64,000 bases of DNA from Saccharopolyspora hirsuta (lineage in GTDB: Bacteria > Actinomycetota > Actinomycetes > Mycobacteriales > Pseudonocardiaceae). This document shows positions 8,726 to 17,869 of this stretch, piece after piece. The translations under genes and the position numbers were made by a program. The notes under the pieces were generated by a model. The model was given only the letters and a program-made list of their open reading frames with translations. It was not told the DNA's origin and ran no database searches. The stretch lies in NCBI RefSeq assembly GCF_008630535.1, contig NZ_VWPH01000002.1, positions 124,001 through 188,000 on the forward strand, in the 5' to 3' direction. The number at the start of each line of letters is the position of its first letter. The first letter of the stretch is position 1.

Positions 8726-10189
8726 TTGCCCGAGAACAACCAGAAACCGTTGACCACGGTGGCCGGTGCCCCGGTCCCGGACAACCAGAACTCCCTGACC
8801 GCCGGGCCGCGCGGCCCGATGCTGCTGCAGGACGTCTGGTTCCTGGAGAAGCTGGCGCACTTCGACCGCGAGGTCATCCCGGAGCGCCGGATGCACGCCA
8901 AGGGTTCCGGTGCGTTCGGCACCTTCACGGTGACCAACGACATCACCCGGTACACCAGCGCGAAGATCTTCTCCGAGGTCGGCAAGAAGACCGACCTGTT
9001 CGTGCGGTTCTCCACCGTCGCCGGTGAGCGCGGCGCGGCCGACGCCGAGCGCGACATCCGCGGCTTCGCGGTGAAGTTCTACACCGAGGAGGGCAACTGG
9101 GACCTCGTCGGCAACAACACCCCGGTGTTCTTCTTCCGCGACCCGCTGAAGTTCCCGGACCTCAACCACGCGGTGAAGCGCGACCCGTACACCAACATGC
9201 GCAACCCGGAGAACAACTGGGACTTCTGGACCAACCTCCCCGAGGCGCTGCACCAGGTCACCATCGTGATGTCGGACCGCGGCATCCCGGCGTCCTACCG
9301 CCACATGCACGGCTTCGGCTCGCACACCTACAGCTTCATCAACGCCGAGGGCGAGCGGTTCTGGGTCAAGTTCCACCACCGCACCCAGCAGGGCATCAAG
9401 AACCTGACCGACGCCGAGGCCGAGGCCCTGATCGGCAAGGACCGCGAGTCGCACCAGCGCGACCTGTTCGAGGCGATCGAGCGCGGCGACTTCCCGAAGT
9501 GGAAGCTGTACGTGCAGATCATGCCGGAGGCGGACGCGGAGACCTACCGCTTCCACCCCTTCGACCTGACCAAGGTCTGGTCCAAGAAGGACTACCCGCT
9601 GATCGAGGTCGGCGAGTGGGAGCTTAACCGCAACCCGGCCAACTACCACGCCGACGTCGAGCAGGCCGCCTTCAACCCGGCGAACGTGGTCCCGGGCATC
9701 AGCTTCTCGCCCGACCGCATGCTGCAGGGCCGGCTGTTCTCCTACGGTGACGCGCAGCGCTACCGCCTGGGCGTGAACCACCACCAGATCCCGGTCAACT
9801 CGCCGAAGTGCCCGGTGAACTCCTTCCACCGCGACGGTGCGATGCGCGTCGACGGCAACCAGGGTGCGACCCCGGGCATCGAGCCGAACTCGTACGGCCG
9901 CTGGCAGGAGCAGCCCGCCTACCGCGACCCGGCCCTGGCCGTGGGTGCCGTCGCCGACCGGTTCAACTACCGCGAGGACGACGACAACTACTACGAGCAG
10001 CCGGGCAACCTGTTCCGCAGCATGTCGGCGGAGCAGCAGCAGGCGCTGTTCGAGAACACCGCGCGCGCCATCAACGGCGCTTCGCAGGCGACCATCGAGC
10101 GGCACATCGCCAACTGCACCAAGGCGGACCCGGCCTACGGCGAGGGCGTCCGCAAGGCGATCGAGGCGCTGGCCGCGGGCAACCTCTGA
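8726..10189 (+). CDS. katA: Monofunctional haem catalase
   Basis: 487 residues, small-subunit catalase. The catalytic His57 is in [13 protein letters not shown], the distal Asn in [14 protein letters not shown], and the proximal haem tyrosine in [14 protein letters not shown]. Converts hydrogen peroxide to water and oxygen in the cytoplasm. The TTG at 8726 is preferred because GAGGAG lies 6 nt before it; an in-frame TTG at 8696 would overlap furA and add ten residues. Directly downstream of the Fur repressor; a strong hairpin follows at 10218-10247. Confidence 0.95.
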   Translation: MPENNQKPLTTVAGAPVPDNQNSLTAGPRGPMLLQDVWFLEKLAHFDREVIPERRMHAKGSGAFGTFTVTNDITRYTSAKIFSEVGKKTDLFVRFSTVAGERGAADAERDIRGFAVKFYTEEGNWDLVGNNTPVFFFRDPLKFPDLNHAVKRDPYTNMRNPENNWDFWTNLPEALHQVTIVMSDRGIPASYRHMHGFGSHTYSFINAEGERFWVKFHHRTQQGIKNLTDAEAEALIGKDRESHQRDLFEAIERGDFPKWKLYVQIMPEADAETYRFHPFDLTKVWSKKDYPLIEVGEWELNRNPANYHADVEQAAFNPANVVPGISFSPDRMLQGRLFSYGDAQRYRLGVNHHQIPVNSPKCPVNSFHRDGAMRVDGNQGATPGIEPNSYGRWQEQPAYRDPALAVGAVADRFNYREDDDNYYEQPGNLFRSMSAEQQQALFENTARAINGASQATIERHIANCTKADPAYGEGVRKAIEALAAGNL

Positions 10190-10217
10190 GGCTGACCCGA
10201 GGTTGACGACCTCGTAG

Positions 10218-10247
10218 CGGGGCGGCGGTCGCGCGACCGCCGCCCCG
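10218..10247 (+). terminator. Perfect GC hairpin after the catalase gene
   Basis: A 30-nt perfect palindrome (arms beginning CGGGGCGGCGG) starts 28 nt after the catalase stop. No T-tract, as usual for actinomycete terminators. It may end or attenuate transcription before the ankyrin gene. Confidence 0.6.
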
Positions 10248-10281
10248 TCCCCGTTTCCGAACGAGATCAGGAAGAACCACC

Positions 10282-10665
10282 ATGAGCGATGGACTGACCC
10301 CGGAGCAGACCGAGCGCGTCGTGGCGATCGCCATGGACCTGGCCCGCGAGGGCCGCACCGACGAGCTCGCGGAGTTCGTCGACCACGGCCTCCCGGTCGA
10401 CGTGACCGACCCGGCGGGCAACAGCCTGCTCATGCTGGCGGCCTACCACGGCCACGCCGCGACGGTCCGCGCGCTGCTGGACCGCGGCGCGAGCCCGGAC
10501 CTGCGCAACGACCGCGACCAGTCGCCCATCGCGGGAGCCCTGTTCAAGGGCGAGGAAGAAGTGGTGGAGGTCCTCCGCGAAGCCGGGGCCGACCTGGACG
10601 CGGGCACCCCCAGCGCGCGGGCCGCGGCCACCATGTTCGGCCGCGAGCACCTCCTCGCCGACTGA
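10282..10665 (+). CDS. Small ankyrin-repeat protein
   Basis: 127 residues holding two to three ankyrin repeats: GNSLLMLAAYHGHAATVRALL, then DRGASPDLRNDRDQSPIAGALF and KGEEEVVEVLREAGADLDAG. No signal peptide, so cytoplasmic. Small ankyrin proteins are often encoded beside catalases in bacteria (AnkB beside KatB in Pseudomonas is the known case) and support full catalase activity; that role is inferred here only from the position 92 nt after katA. ATG follows GGAAG. Confidence 0.8.
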   Translation: MSDGLTPEQTERVVAIAMDLAREGRTDELAEFVDHGLPVDVTDPAGNSLLMLAAYHGHAATVRALLDRGASPDLRNDRDQSPIAGALFKGEEEVVEVLREAGADLDAGTPSARAAATMFGREHLLAD

Positions 10666-10683
10666 CCGCACCACCACCGTCGC

Positions 10684-10712
10684 AGCCCCCAGCGCGTTCC
10701 GGCCTGGGGGCT
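10684..10712 (+). terminator. Hairpin after the ankyrin gene
   Basis: AGCCCCCAG (10684-10692) pairs with CTGGGGGCT (10704-10712), starting 18 nt after the stop. Probable intrinsic-type terminator without T-tract. Confidence 0.6.
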
Positions 10713-10759
10713 CAGGTGTGTTCGGACCCCTTTTCCGGCCGGGTTCTGCGCGATCTCCA

Positions 10760-10778
10760 GCGAAAGAAAATCTTTCGC
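10760..10778. promoter_or_regulatory. 19-bp palindrome upstream of lat
   Basis: GCGAAAGAAAATCTTTCGC is a perfect palindrome (8-bp arms, AAA centre) about 100 nt upstream of the lysine aminotransferase start, in an AT-rich pocket. Looks like an operator; the regulator is unknown and no regulator gene is adjacent. Confidence 0.5.
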
Positions 10779-10876
10779 CTTTGCGCAGTCTTGTCGGAAG
10801 GATGTTGCTTGTTCACGAGTCTCTGATGTAATTCTTCTTGACAAGTGATGCGTGACACGGGTCCGGGAGGCCGAAG

Positions 10877-12244
10877 ATGACCGCTCAGCACGAGACCGTT
10901 CGCGATGTGGCACCGACCGACGTACCCGCTCCGAGGGAGGCCGCGACCGACGTCGTGGCGGCGCTGAAGGCGCAGGTCACCGGCGACCTGATGGACATCG
11001 TCGTGGACCTCGACGCGGGCGACGGCTGCCGGCTGCGCGACGTCCGCGACGGCACCGAGTACCTGGACCTGACGATGTTCTTCAGCTCGGCGCCGCTCGG
11101 GCACGGCCACCCCGGCCTGCGCACCGCCGAGTTCGAGGCCGCGCTGGTGCGCGCCGGTCGGGTGAAGCCGTCGAACCCGGACTTCGCCACCGTCGAGCAG
11201 GCCCGCTTCGCCGAGACGTTCCGGCGCGTGGTCGGCATCGACGAGCTGCCGCTGCTGTTCTTCATCGACGGCGGCACCCTCGCGGTGGAGAACGCGCTGA
11301 AGGTCGCCTTCGACTGGAAGACCAAGCTCAACGCCCGCAACGGCATCGCCGCCCGGGGCTCCCGCGTGCTGCACCTGGAGAAGGCCTTCCACGGGCGCAG
11401 CGGCTACACGATGTCGCTGACCAACACCGACCCGGCGAAGATCCGCGACTACCCGATGTTCGACTGGCCGCGCATCCCCAGCCCGGCGGTCGATCCGGGC
11501 GAGCGGTGGGACAGCCCGGACCTGCTGCCGGAGGAGGTGGCCGCGCTCGACGTCGCGCGCGCCGCGCTGCGCCGCTACGGCCGGGAGATCGCCTGCTTCG
11601 TGTACGAGCCGATCCAGGGCGAGGGCGGCGACCGCCACCTGCGGCCCCGGTTCCTGCAGGCCGTGCAGGAGCTGTGCCGCGAGCACGACGTGCTCACCGT
11701 CGCCGACGAGGTGCAGACCGGCATGCTGACCGGGCAGGCGTGGGCGCACCAGGCGCTCGGCCTGGAGCCGGACCTGGTGGCGTTCGGCAAGCGCCTGCAG
11801 GTGTGCGGCGTGATGGGCGGTCGGCGGGTGCTGGAGATCGCCGACAACGCGTTCCGCGAGGCCAGCCGGATCAGCTCCACCTGGGGCGGCTCGCTGGTCG
11901 ACATGGTGCGCGCGACCAGGATCCTGGAGGTCGTCGAGGCCGAGGGCCTGTTCGAGCACAGCCGCCAGATGGGCGAGCTGCTGCTCGGCGAGCTGCGCGA
12001 CCTGGCGGTGGAGTTCCCGTCGCTGGTGAAGGCCCCGCGCGGCCGCGGCCTGATGTGCGCGATCAGCTTCCACGACCCGGCCGACCGGGACCGGGCCCTG
12101 GCGGTCGCCCGGGACAGCTACCGCACCCTCTTCCTCCCGTCGGGTCCGGACTCCCTGCGCGCCCGCCCGCCGCTCTCGGCCCGCCCGGAGGAGCTGGTCG
12201 ACGCGGTCGCGGCCCTCCGCAAGACCCTCGCCGACCTCACCTGA
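10877..12244 (+). CDS. lat: L-lysine 6-aminotransferase
   Basis: 455 residues, class III PLP aminotransferase. Transfers the epsilon-amino group of lysine to 2-oxoglutarate, giving alpha-aminoadipate semialdehyde (cyclising to piperideine-6-carboxylate). The PLP lysine is Lys305 in AFGKRLQVCG; the PLP-ring Asp is in TVADEVQTG. The sequence MFFSSAPLGHGHP and FDGGTLAVENALKVAF-like block (here FIDGGTLAVENALK) are characteristic of Lat from mycobacteria and beta-lactam producers. No beta-lactam genes are near, so lysine catabolism or stationary-phase use is likely. ATG follows GGGAGG. A D-type repeat begins 15 nt after the stop. Confidence 0.92.
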   Translation: MTAQHETVRDVAPTDVPAPREAATDVVAALKAQVTGDLMDIVVDLDAGDGCRLRDVRDGTEYLDLTMFFSSAPLGHGHPGLRTAEFEAALVRAGRVKPSNPDFATVEQARFAETFRRVVGIDELPLLFFIDGGTLAVENALKVAFDWKTKLNARNGIAARGSRVLHLEKAFHGRSGYTMSLTNTDPAKIRDYPMFDWPRIPSPAVDPGERWDSPDLLPEEVAALDVARAALRRYGREIACFVYEPIQGEGGDRHLRPRFLQAVQELCREHDVLTVADEVQTGMLTGQAWAHQALGLEPDLVAFGKRLQVCGVMGGRRVLEIADNAFREASRISSTWGGSLVDMVRATRILEVVEAEGLFEHSRQMGELLLGELRDLAVEFPSLVKAPRGRGLMCAISFHDPADRDRALAVARDSYRTLFLPSGPDSLRARPPLSARPEELVDAVAALRKTLADLT

Positions 12245-12259
12245 CCCGACCCCGTGCCG

Positions 12260-12522
12260 CGATTTCGTTGAGGTTTTCCAGCCTCGTTCTGGGGGGCGGT
12301 GCGGGTGGCGGAACCTCAGCGCCCGCCTGGACTCCGGGTGCCCTGACTGATGTATGCCAATACACGGCGTCAGGGCCGTCCTCGCCGGAAGGAACCCCCG
12401 AGGGGTGGGCACCGTGAACCCGCGGCGGTGCAAGCTGCGAGGGTGGGCTATGCGCCTGCGGCGCATGCGACACCTGACGGCCGGTGCAGTTTGCCCTTCG
12501 CAGCTGCGGTCCACGGGCAGGA
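12260..12522 (+). repeat. D-family structured repeat, copy 1
   Basis: About 260 bp beginning CGATTTCGTTGAGG, then a CCTCGTTCTG block, GCGGTG-rich segment, CCTCAGCGCCCGCCTGG, the nested hairpin CCCTGACTGATGTAT / ATACACGGCGTCAGGG, and ATGCGCC-TGC-GGCGCAT. The right outer arm is replaced by a different sequence shared only with copy 2. It lies 15 nt after the lat stop, in the sense orientation, and is followed directly by an A-type element. Fills the 340-nt gap between convergent genes. Confidence 0.85.
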
Positions 12523-12529
12523 TGAACAA

Positions 12530-12572
12530 TTTCAATGGAAATCGGATCTTCGATTTCAATGGAAATTGCGGC
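12530..12572. repeat. A-family paired quasi-palindrome, copy 1
   Basis: Left arm CAATTTCAATGGAAATCG and right arm CGATTTCAATGGAAATTG. In this copy the right-arm core is in the same rather than the complementary orientation, so the hairpin has two central mismatches. Sits between convergent lat and the LuxR-type regulator. Confidence 0.85.
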
Positions 12573-12584
12573 TCCGCCGGGAGG

Positions 12585-13181
12585 TCAGATCCAGCCCTCC
12601 TGCCAGGCGCGGCGGGCCGCTTCGTGGCGGGTCGCCACGCCCAGCTTCGTCATCGCCGAGGACAGGTAGTTGCGCACCGTGCCCGGGGCCAGGTGGACCG
12701 CCGTCGCGATGGTGGCGATCGTGCCGCCCTGCAGGGTGTGCGCGAGCAGCTCCAGCTCCCGGTCGGTGAGCGGGCAGGCGCCGCTGGTCAGCGCGCTGGC
12801 CGCGATCTCCGGGTCGATGTAGCGGCCGCCGTCGTGCACGTCGCGCAGGATCGCCGCCAGGCGGGACGCGGGCGTGGTCTTCGGGACGAAACCGCGGATC
12901 CCCGCCTCCAGCGCGCGCTTCAGGACACCCGGGCGCGCGTGCCGGGTGACCAGCACGACCGGCACCTCCGCGCCGACCTCCCGGGCGGCCTGCACCCCGT
13001 CGACCTCGGGCATCTCCAGGTCGAACACCGCGATGTCCGGCGCGTGCTCGCGGACCGCGCGGACCGCCTCGGCGCCGTTGCTGCACTGGGCGACGACCGA
13101 CAGGTCCGGCTCCAGGTCCAGCAGCGCCGCGAGGGCGCCGCGGATCAGGTCCTCGTCGTCGGCCAGCACCACTCGGATCAC
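12585..13181 (-). CDS. NarL/FixJ-type response regulator
   Basis: 198 residues: receiver domain with acidic pocket DDED (8-11) and phospho-acceptor Asp54 in FDLEMPEVDG, then a C-terminal LuxR-type helix-turn-helix (LTDRELELLAHTLQGGT...HLAPGTVRNYLSSAMTKLG). GTG start at 13181 follows GGGGAGG and overlaps the histidine kinase stop by 4 nt (GTGA), so the two are translationally coupled. Likely controls the divergent ABC exporter, as in DesKR-like and LiaSR-like systems; the target is inferred from position. Confidence 0.88.
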   Translation of the reverse strand: MIRVVLADDEDLIRGALAALLDLEPDLSVVAQCSNGAEAVRAVREHAPDIAVFDLEMPEVDGVQAAREVGAEVPVVLVTRHARPGVLKRALEAGIRGFVPKTTPASRLAAILRDVHDGGRYIDPEIAASALTSGACPLTDRELELLAHTLQGGTIATIATAVHLAPGTVRNYLSSAMTKLGVATRHEAARRAWQEGWI

Positions 13182-14356
13182 GATGTCCTCCCCAGCTCGG
13201 TGGCGGCTCCGCGCAGCTCGAACCAATCGTCCACCAGACGTCCTTCGACGTGACCGCCCACGGCGCTGAACCGCTGGCGCAGCCCCTCGATGCCCGAACC
13301 CGCCTCGCCGTTCGGTGGGTTCGCCCGGTCGTTGCGCAGCACGAGGCTGGTGCGCGGACCTTCGACGGCGATGCTCAGCGAGCAGTTCTCCGCGCGCGAG
13401 TGCCGCAGGATGTTCGTCGTGCCCTCGCGCACCAGCGCACCGAAGAGCGGCTGCAGCGGAGGTGGCACGGTCGCCGCATCACCGTCCACAGTGGTCCGCA
13501 CTCCGGCGGCTTCCAGGATCTCCCGGGCGTTCTCCAGCTCGGTGGTGAGCTTGGTGTGGCGGTACCCGTGCACCACGTCGCGGGTGTCCTTCAGCGCCGT
13601 GCGGGCGAGTTCGGCGATCTCGGCGGCCAGCGCGCGGGCCGCCTCGTCGTCGCGGCCGATCAGCCGCTCGGCCAGCTCCCCCTTCAACGCGATCACCTGC
13701 AGGTGGTGCCCCTGGACGTCGTGCAGGTCGGCGGCGAACCGGAGGCGTTCGTTGGCCACCGCCAGATCGGCGCTGACCGCCCGCGCCCGGTCCAGGCCGA
13801 GCACGATGTCCCAGAACCACACCGCGATGACGATCACGAAGATGGACATCGAGACGATGAACGTCGCGTACAGGCCGACGGCCAGACCGGGCAGCGGGTT
13901 GGTCGGCGAGCTGGCGAAGGTGGCGACCGCGCCGGTCAGCAGCGCCGTGCCGATCGTCAGCGGCCAGCGCAGCCGGTACGGCGCGGCCGGGACGTGGATC
14001 CCGGCGAGGCCGCCGACGGGCATCGACCACAGCACCCCGGTGGGGTTCTGCGTCAGCGCGTAGGCCATCGCACCGAGAGCGATCGCGAAGACCGCCCCGT
14101 TCCGCAGCGGCCGGTGCCTGCCGCGCCCCAGCCCCTCCATCAGGCTGGTGGACAGCTGGAGGCCGTCGAGCACGGTGGCCAGCAGGACCAGCGCCAGCAC
14201 CACGACCTCGACGGTGCCGTAGAAACCCGACCGGACGCCGGTCACCAGGTTCAGCAGCGGGAACAACGCGTAGAACGGTTGCAGCGGCACGAGCGACCAC
14301 CACGTGTAGGTGCGCAGGCGCCTGATGCGGCGGGGATCGAACTCGGCAACGCTCAC
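13178..14356 (-). CDS. Sensor histidine kinase, HisKA_3 (DesK/NarX) type
   Basis: 392 residues from the GTG at 14356; an ATG 48 nt further upstream is also in frame. About six hydrophobic segments (residues roughly 15-170) form the membrane sensor with little extracytoplasmic sequence. The dimerisation box is AADLHDVQGHHLQ with the phosphorylated His, and the ATP-binding domain ends with GSGIEGLRQRFSAVGG. Partner of the overlapping response regulator. Divergent from an ABC transporter, which suggests sensing of membrane or antibiotic stress. Confidence 0.87.
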   Translation of the reverse strand: MSVAEFDPRRIRRLRTYTWWSLVPLQPFYALFPLLNLVTGVRSGFYGTVEVVVLALVLLATVLDGLQLSTSLMEGLGRGRHRPLRNGAVFAIALGAMAYALTQNPTGVLWSMPVGGLAGIHVPAAPYRLRWPLTIGTALLTGAVATFASSPTNPLPGLAVGLYATFIVSMSIFVIVIAVWFWDIVLGLDRARAVSADLAVANERLRFAADLHDVQGHHLQVIALKGELAERLIGRDDEAARALAAEIAELARTALKDTRDVVHGYRHTKLTTELENAREILEAAGVRTTVDGDAATVPPPLQPLFGALVREGTTNILRHSRAENCSLSIAVEGPRTSLVLRNDRANPPNGEAGSGIEGLRQRFSAVGGHVEGRLVDDWFELRGAATELGRTS

Positions 14357-14397
14357 CGGTCCAGCATCGGGCACCGGACCTCGGATCCGCGCACCGC

Positions 14398-14411
14398 ATG
14401 ACAACTGTCAT
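14398..14411. promoter_or_regulatory. Palindrome between kinase and ABC genes
   Basis: ATGACAACTGTCAT (6-bp arms, AC centre) lies in the 135-nt divergent intergenic region, with a further half-site CTGACAG at 14420-14426. A plausible site for the adjacent LuxR-type regulator. Confidence 0.4.
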
Positions 14412-14491
14412 CGATATCCCTGACAGAACGCCGCCGCACCGCTGACGGAACGCGCTACCGGCCCGCGCTCGCCCCGGCGAGGCTGGGATCC

Positions 14492-15385
14492 ATGACGACA
14501 CCAGTGATCGGCGTGCAGGGCCTGCGCTGCCGGTACGGCGAGTTCGAAGCGGTCCGCGGGATCGACCTCGAGGTGCAGGCCGGTGAGCTGTTCGCCCTGC
14601 TCGGCACCAACGGCGCGGGCAAGACGACCACGCTGGAGACCATCGAGGGCCACCGGGAGCCGAGCGGCGGGGTGGTGCGGGTATTCGGGCGGGACCCGCT
14701 GCAGGACCGCTCGATCCGCCGCCGGATCGGCATCATGCTGCAGGAGGGCGGCTTCGCCGGGGACCTGACGGTGCGCGAGACCGCGGAGCTGGGCCGCGCG
14801 CTGACCGCGCGCCCGTCCGATGTGGACGAATCGCTGGCGGCGGTCGGGCTGGCCGGGCGGCGCGAGGTGCGCGTCCGGCAGCTCTCCGGCGGCGAGCGCC
14901 GCCGCCTCGACCTGGCGCTGGCGCTGCTCGGCGAACCGGACCTGCTGTTCCTCGACGAACCGACCACCGGGATGGACCCGGAATCCCGCCGCGCCACCTG
15001 GGACCTGGTGCGCGGGCTGCTCGCGCGCGGCACCACCGTCCTGCTGACCACGCACTACCTGGAGGAGGCGGAACGGCTCGCGCACCGGCTGGCGATCATG
15101 CACGAGGGGCGGATCGCGGTGTCCGGGCGGCTGGTCGACGTGCTGGCCGCGCACCGCGCGCGGATCAGCTTCGACGCCGGACGCGACGTGGCGCTCCCGC
15201 CGCTGGCCGGGACCGCTGAGGTGACCGGCACGCACGTCGAGATCCGGACCCCCGACCTGCAGCGGGACCTGCACGCGCTGCTGTCGTGGGCGGACGGCCG
15301 CGTGGAGCTGAGCGGTCTGCGCGCGCACCACGCATCGCTGGAGGACGTCTTCCAGGGCGTCCGGGAGGAGGCACTGGTCGCATGA
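14492..15385 (+). CDS. ABC transporter ATP-binding protein (DrrA-type exporter)
   Basis: 297 residues. Walker A GTNGAGKTT (about 40-48), signature LSGGERRR, Walker B LLFLDEPT and the switch His in TTHYLEEAERLA are all present. The C-terminal extension of about 80 residues is typical of DrrA/CcmA-like exporters. Energises the permease encoded by the next gene (ATGA overlap). Divergent from a two-component system that probably regulates it. Confidence 0.92.
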   Translation: MTTPVIGVQGLRCRYGEFEAVRGIDLEVQAGELFALLGTNGAGKTTTLETIEGHREPSGGVVRVFGRDPLQDRSIRRRIGIMLQEGGFAGDLTVRETAELGRALTARPSDVDESLAAVGLAGRREVRVRQLSGGERRRLDLALALLGEPDLLFLDEPTTGMDPESRRATWDLVRGLLARGTTVLLTTHYLEEAERLAHRLAIMHEGRIAVSGRLVDVLAAHRARISFDAGRDVALPPLAGTAEVTGTHVEIRTPDLQRDLHALLSWADGRVELSGLRAHHASLEDVFQGVREEALVA

Positions 15386-16107
15386 GTTCGGCTGTTCTCG
15401 CCCTGGGGCGAACCGAGTGGAAGCTGCTCTCGCGGAACAAGGCAGTGCTGATCAGCGCGACGCTGGTGCCGCTGCTGCTCGGGTTCGTGCTGGCCAACAA
15501 CATCCCCGCCGGAGCCGGACCGGCCGCCTGGTCGGTGGTCCTGGGCATGCAGCTGCTGGCCGTGCAGGGGTTCACCCTCTACTTCACCACGACCGCGACG
15601 CTGGCCAGCCGCCGCGAGGACCGGTACCTCAAGCGCCTGCGCAGCGGCGAGGTCTCGGACGCGGCGATCCTGAGCGGGCTGCTGCTGCCGGTGGTCCTGC
15701 TCGGGCTGGTCCAGACGGTCGTGGTGGTCGGCATCGCGCTGGCCGTCGGCGCACCGGCGCCGGTCAACCCGGTGCCGCTGGTGCTGGCGGTGCTGCTCGG
15801 CGCCGCGATGTCGATGGCCGCGGGCGCGGCCACCAGCGCCTGGACCGCGAGCTCGGAGCAGGCGCAGATCACCACCATGCCGTGGTTCCTGGTGCTGATC
15901 GGCGGCGCGGTGTGGGTGTCGATGAGCGGCGAGATCACGCCGCTGACCTACCTGGTGCCCAGCGGCGGGGTGATGGACCTGGTCCGCGTGGCGATGACCG
16001 GCGAGTCCCTCCTCGCGGCCCTCCCCGCCACCGGCGCCCTGCTGGCCTGGACCGTCGTCCTGACCGTCCTCGCGCGCACCTGGTTCCGCTGGGAACCGCG
16101 CGCCTGA
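15382..16107 (+). CDS. ABC-2 type transporter permease
   Basis: 241 residues with six predicted membrane segments and an ABC-2 layout: cytoplasmic WKLLSRNKAVL start, segment 1 (LISATLVPLLLGFVLANN), coupling-helix region ASRREDRYLKRLRSGEVSD, and the rest hydrophobic. Forms the exporter with the upstream ATPase, whose stop it overlaps by 4 nt. Substrate unknown; a lipid, peptide or antibiotic is typical for such pairs. Confidence 0.88.
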   Translation: MSSAVLALGRTEWKLLSRNKAVLISATLVPLLLGFVLANNIPAGAGPAAWSVVLGMQLLAVQGFTLYFTTTATLASRREDRYLKRLRSGEVSDAAILSGLLLPVVLLGLVQTVVVVGIALAVGAPAPVNPVPLVLAVLLGAAMSMAAGAATSAWTASSEQAQITTMPWFLVLIGGAVWVSMSGEITPLTYLVPSGGVMDLVRVAMTGESLLAALPATGALLAWTVVLTVLARTWFRWEPRA

Positions 16108-16135
16108 CGGCAGTGGCAGGAGCTCCGCCTCCGCT

Positions 16136-16181
16136 CCCGTGAGTACTTTGCGGGGCTATCACTACACGAAGTACTCACGGG
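16136..16181. repeat. E-family hairpin repeat, copy 1
   Basis: Perfect 13-bp arms CCCGTGAGTACTT / AAGTACTCACGGG around a 20-nt loop containing GCGGGGCTAT. Lies between convergent genes (ABC permease and Pmt) and could terminate both. Two more copies at 54314 and 59099 share the loop but have changed, still-complementary arms. Confidence 0.8.
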
Positions 16182-16222
16182 CCCCACCTGCGGAAACGAG
16201 GCCGCCAGCGAGAACCGGCCGC

Positions 16223-17797
16223 TCAGCGCCAGGAGGGCAGCCAGAGCTCGGCCTGCCAGCGCTCCGGGGTGATCGGCTCGCCGTTGAGGATCGGCCACAG
16301 CCAGATGAAGTTGGCCACCACCAGACCCACGTACAGCGCCACCGCCAGCAGCCCGGTGCGGCGGCGCTCGAAGTGGTCCCGGCTGGCCCCCAGCACCTCG
16401 CCCAGCACCAGCACGATCCCCAGCACCAGGAACGGCGCCAGCGGCGTCGCGTAGAAGTAGTACATCTGCCGGTCCAGGTTGAGGAACCACGGCAGGTAGC
16501 CCGCGCCGTAGCCGACCAGCACCGCGGCGTAGCGCCAGTCCATCCGGCTCGTCGCCCGCCAGACCGCCCAGCCCGCGACCGGCAGCGCCAGCCACCACAT
16601 CGCCGGGGTGCCGATCAGCATCGTCGCCTCGATGCAGCTGGCCCGACCGCAGCCCGGCAGCCCGGACTCGTAGTAGTAGAGCATCGGGCGCATGCCCATC
16701 GGCCACGCCCACGGCTTCGACTCCCACGGGTGCGGCTCCTTCGGCGTCACCAGGTGGGTGTGGAAGTCCAGCACGTTGAGCTGGTAGAAGAGCAGCGACC
16801 GCAGCGGGTCCGGCAGGACCCCGAAGCCCACGTCGTCGTGGAGGAGCACGGCGTGCCGGTCGGTGGCGGTCTCGCTGGCGAACCAGAGCGCCCAGGTCCC
16901 GAAGTACACCAGCAGCGGGATGGCCACCAGCGACCACAGCGCGGGCGCGGTGTCGCGCAGCAGCGCGGCCCGCCACGGGCGCGGCACCCCGGCCGCCCGG
17001 CGGGCCAGCGCGTCCCAGATCACGCTGAGCAGGCCGAACGCCATGATGTAGTAGATGCCGTTCCACTTGACGCCGCAGGCCAGCCCGAGCATCAGCCCGG
17101 CCCCGAACCGCCACCAGCGGAACCCCAGCCGCGGCCCCCAGCGGCTGTCGCCCAGCCTGCCCTCGACGCAGACCTGCCACATCCGGCTGCGCACCTGGTC
17201 CCGGTCCACCAGCAGGCAGGCGAACGCGGCCAGCAGGAACATCGCCTGGAAGATGTCGAGCATCCCGACGCGGGACTGCACGTGGCTGACGCCGTCGCAG
17301 ATCAGCAGGATCCCGGCGAGCGCGCCGAGCAGCGTGGACCGGGTCATCCGCCGGGCGATGCGCACGATCAGCAGCACCATCAGCGTGCCGGACAGCGCGG
17401 CCGCGATCCGCCAGCCCCACGGGTTGTAGCCCAGCAGCCACTCGCCGATCGCGATCAGCTGCTTGCCCACCGGCGGGTGCGCGACGAGCTCGTAGCCGGG
17501 GTTGTCCTCGTAGCCGCCGTTGCGCAGCATCTGCCACGCCTGCGGCACGTAGTGCTTCTCGTCGAAGACCGGCGTGCCCTCGTTGGTCGCGCGGCCGAGG
17601 TCCCACAGCCGCACGACCCCGGCGATCAGCGCGACCGCGAGGGTGACCAGCCAGCCGCGGAGGCGGTCGGTCGGCATCGTCACGTCCAGCAGGGGGAGCG
17701 GATCGCTCTCGCCCGGTTGCCGCGCCGGTGGTGTGCGGCCGACGTGGACGAGGTCGTCGGCGCTGCGGCCACCGGGATTGGGGACGAGGACGCTCAC
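16223..17797 (-). CDS. pmt: Dolichyl/polyprenyl-phosphate-mannose protein mannosyltransferase (GT39)
   Basis: 524 residues, about 11 membrane segments. The extracytoplasmic loop after segment 1 carries the acidic FDEKHYVPQAW motif and HPPVGK, hallmarks of bacterial Pmt (Rv1002c of M. tuberculosis). Transfers mannose from polyprenyl-phosphate-mannose to Ser/Thr of exported proteins, including lipoproteins and Rpf-type enzymes. GTG at 17797 follows GGGGG. Divergent from rsmI, the same arrangement as in mycobacteria. Confidence 0.92.
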   Translation of the reverse strand: MSVLVPNPGGRSADDLVHVGRTPPARQPGESDPLPLLDVTMPTDRLRGWLVTLAVALIAGVVRLWDLGRATNEGTPVFDEKHYVPQAWQMLRNGGYEDNPGYELVAHPPVGKQLIAIGEWLLGYNPWGWRIAAALSGTLMVLLIVRIARRMTRSTLLGALAGILLICDGVSHVQSRVGMLDIFQAMFLLAAFACLLVDRDQVRSRMWQVCVEGRLGDSRWGPRLGFRWWRFGAGLMLGLACGVKWNGIYYIMAFGLLSVIWDALARRAAGVPRPWRAALLRDTAPALWSLVAIPLLVYFGTWALWFASETATDRHAVLLHDDVGFGVLPDPLRSLLFYQLNVLDFHTHLVTPKEPHPWESKPWAWPMGMRPMLYYYESGLPGCGRASCIEATMLIGTPAMWWLALPVAGWAVWRATSRMDWRYAAVLVGYGAGYLPWFLNLDRQMYYFYATPLAPFLVLGIVLVLGEVLGASRDHFERRRTGLLAVALYVGLVVANFIWLWPILNGEPITPERWQAELWLPSWR

Positions 17798-17869
17798 GAC
17801 CCCCGATCGTAGGAGACCGGCGGCGTTCCCGGTCCGCCGACGGTGCGGATCACCACCCGCGGGGATCTG

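Noticed and set aside
12260-12572. Insertion sequence
   Set aside because: No transposase frame in any D copy and no clear target-site duplication; at most a non-autonomous element.
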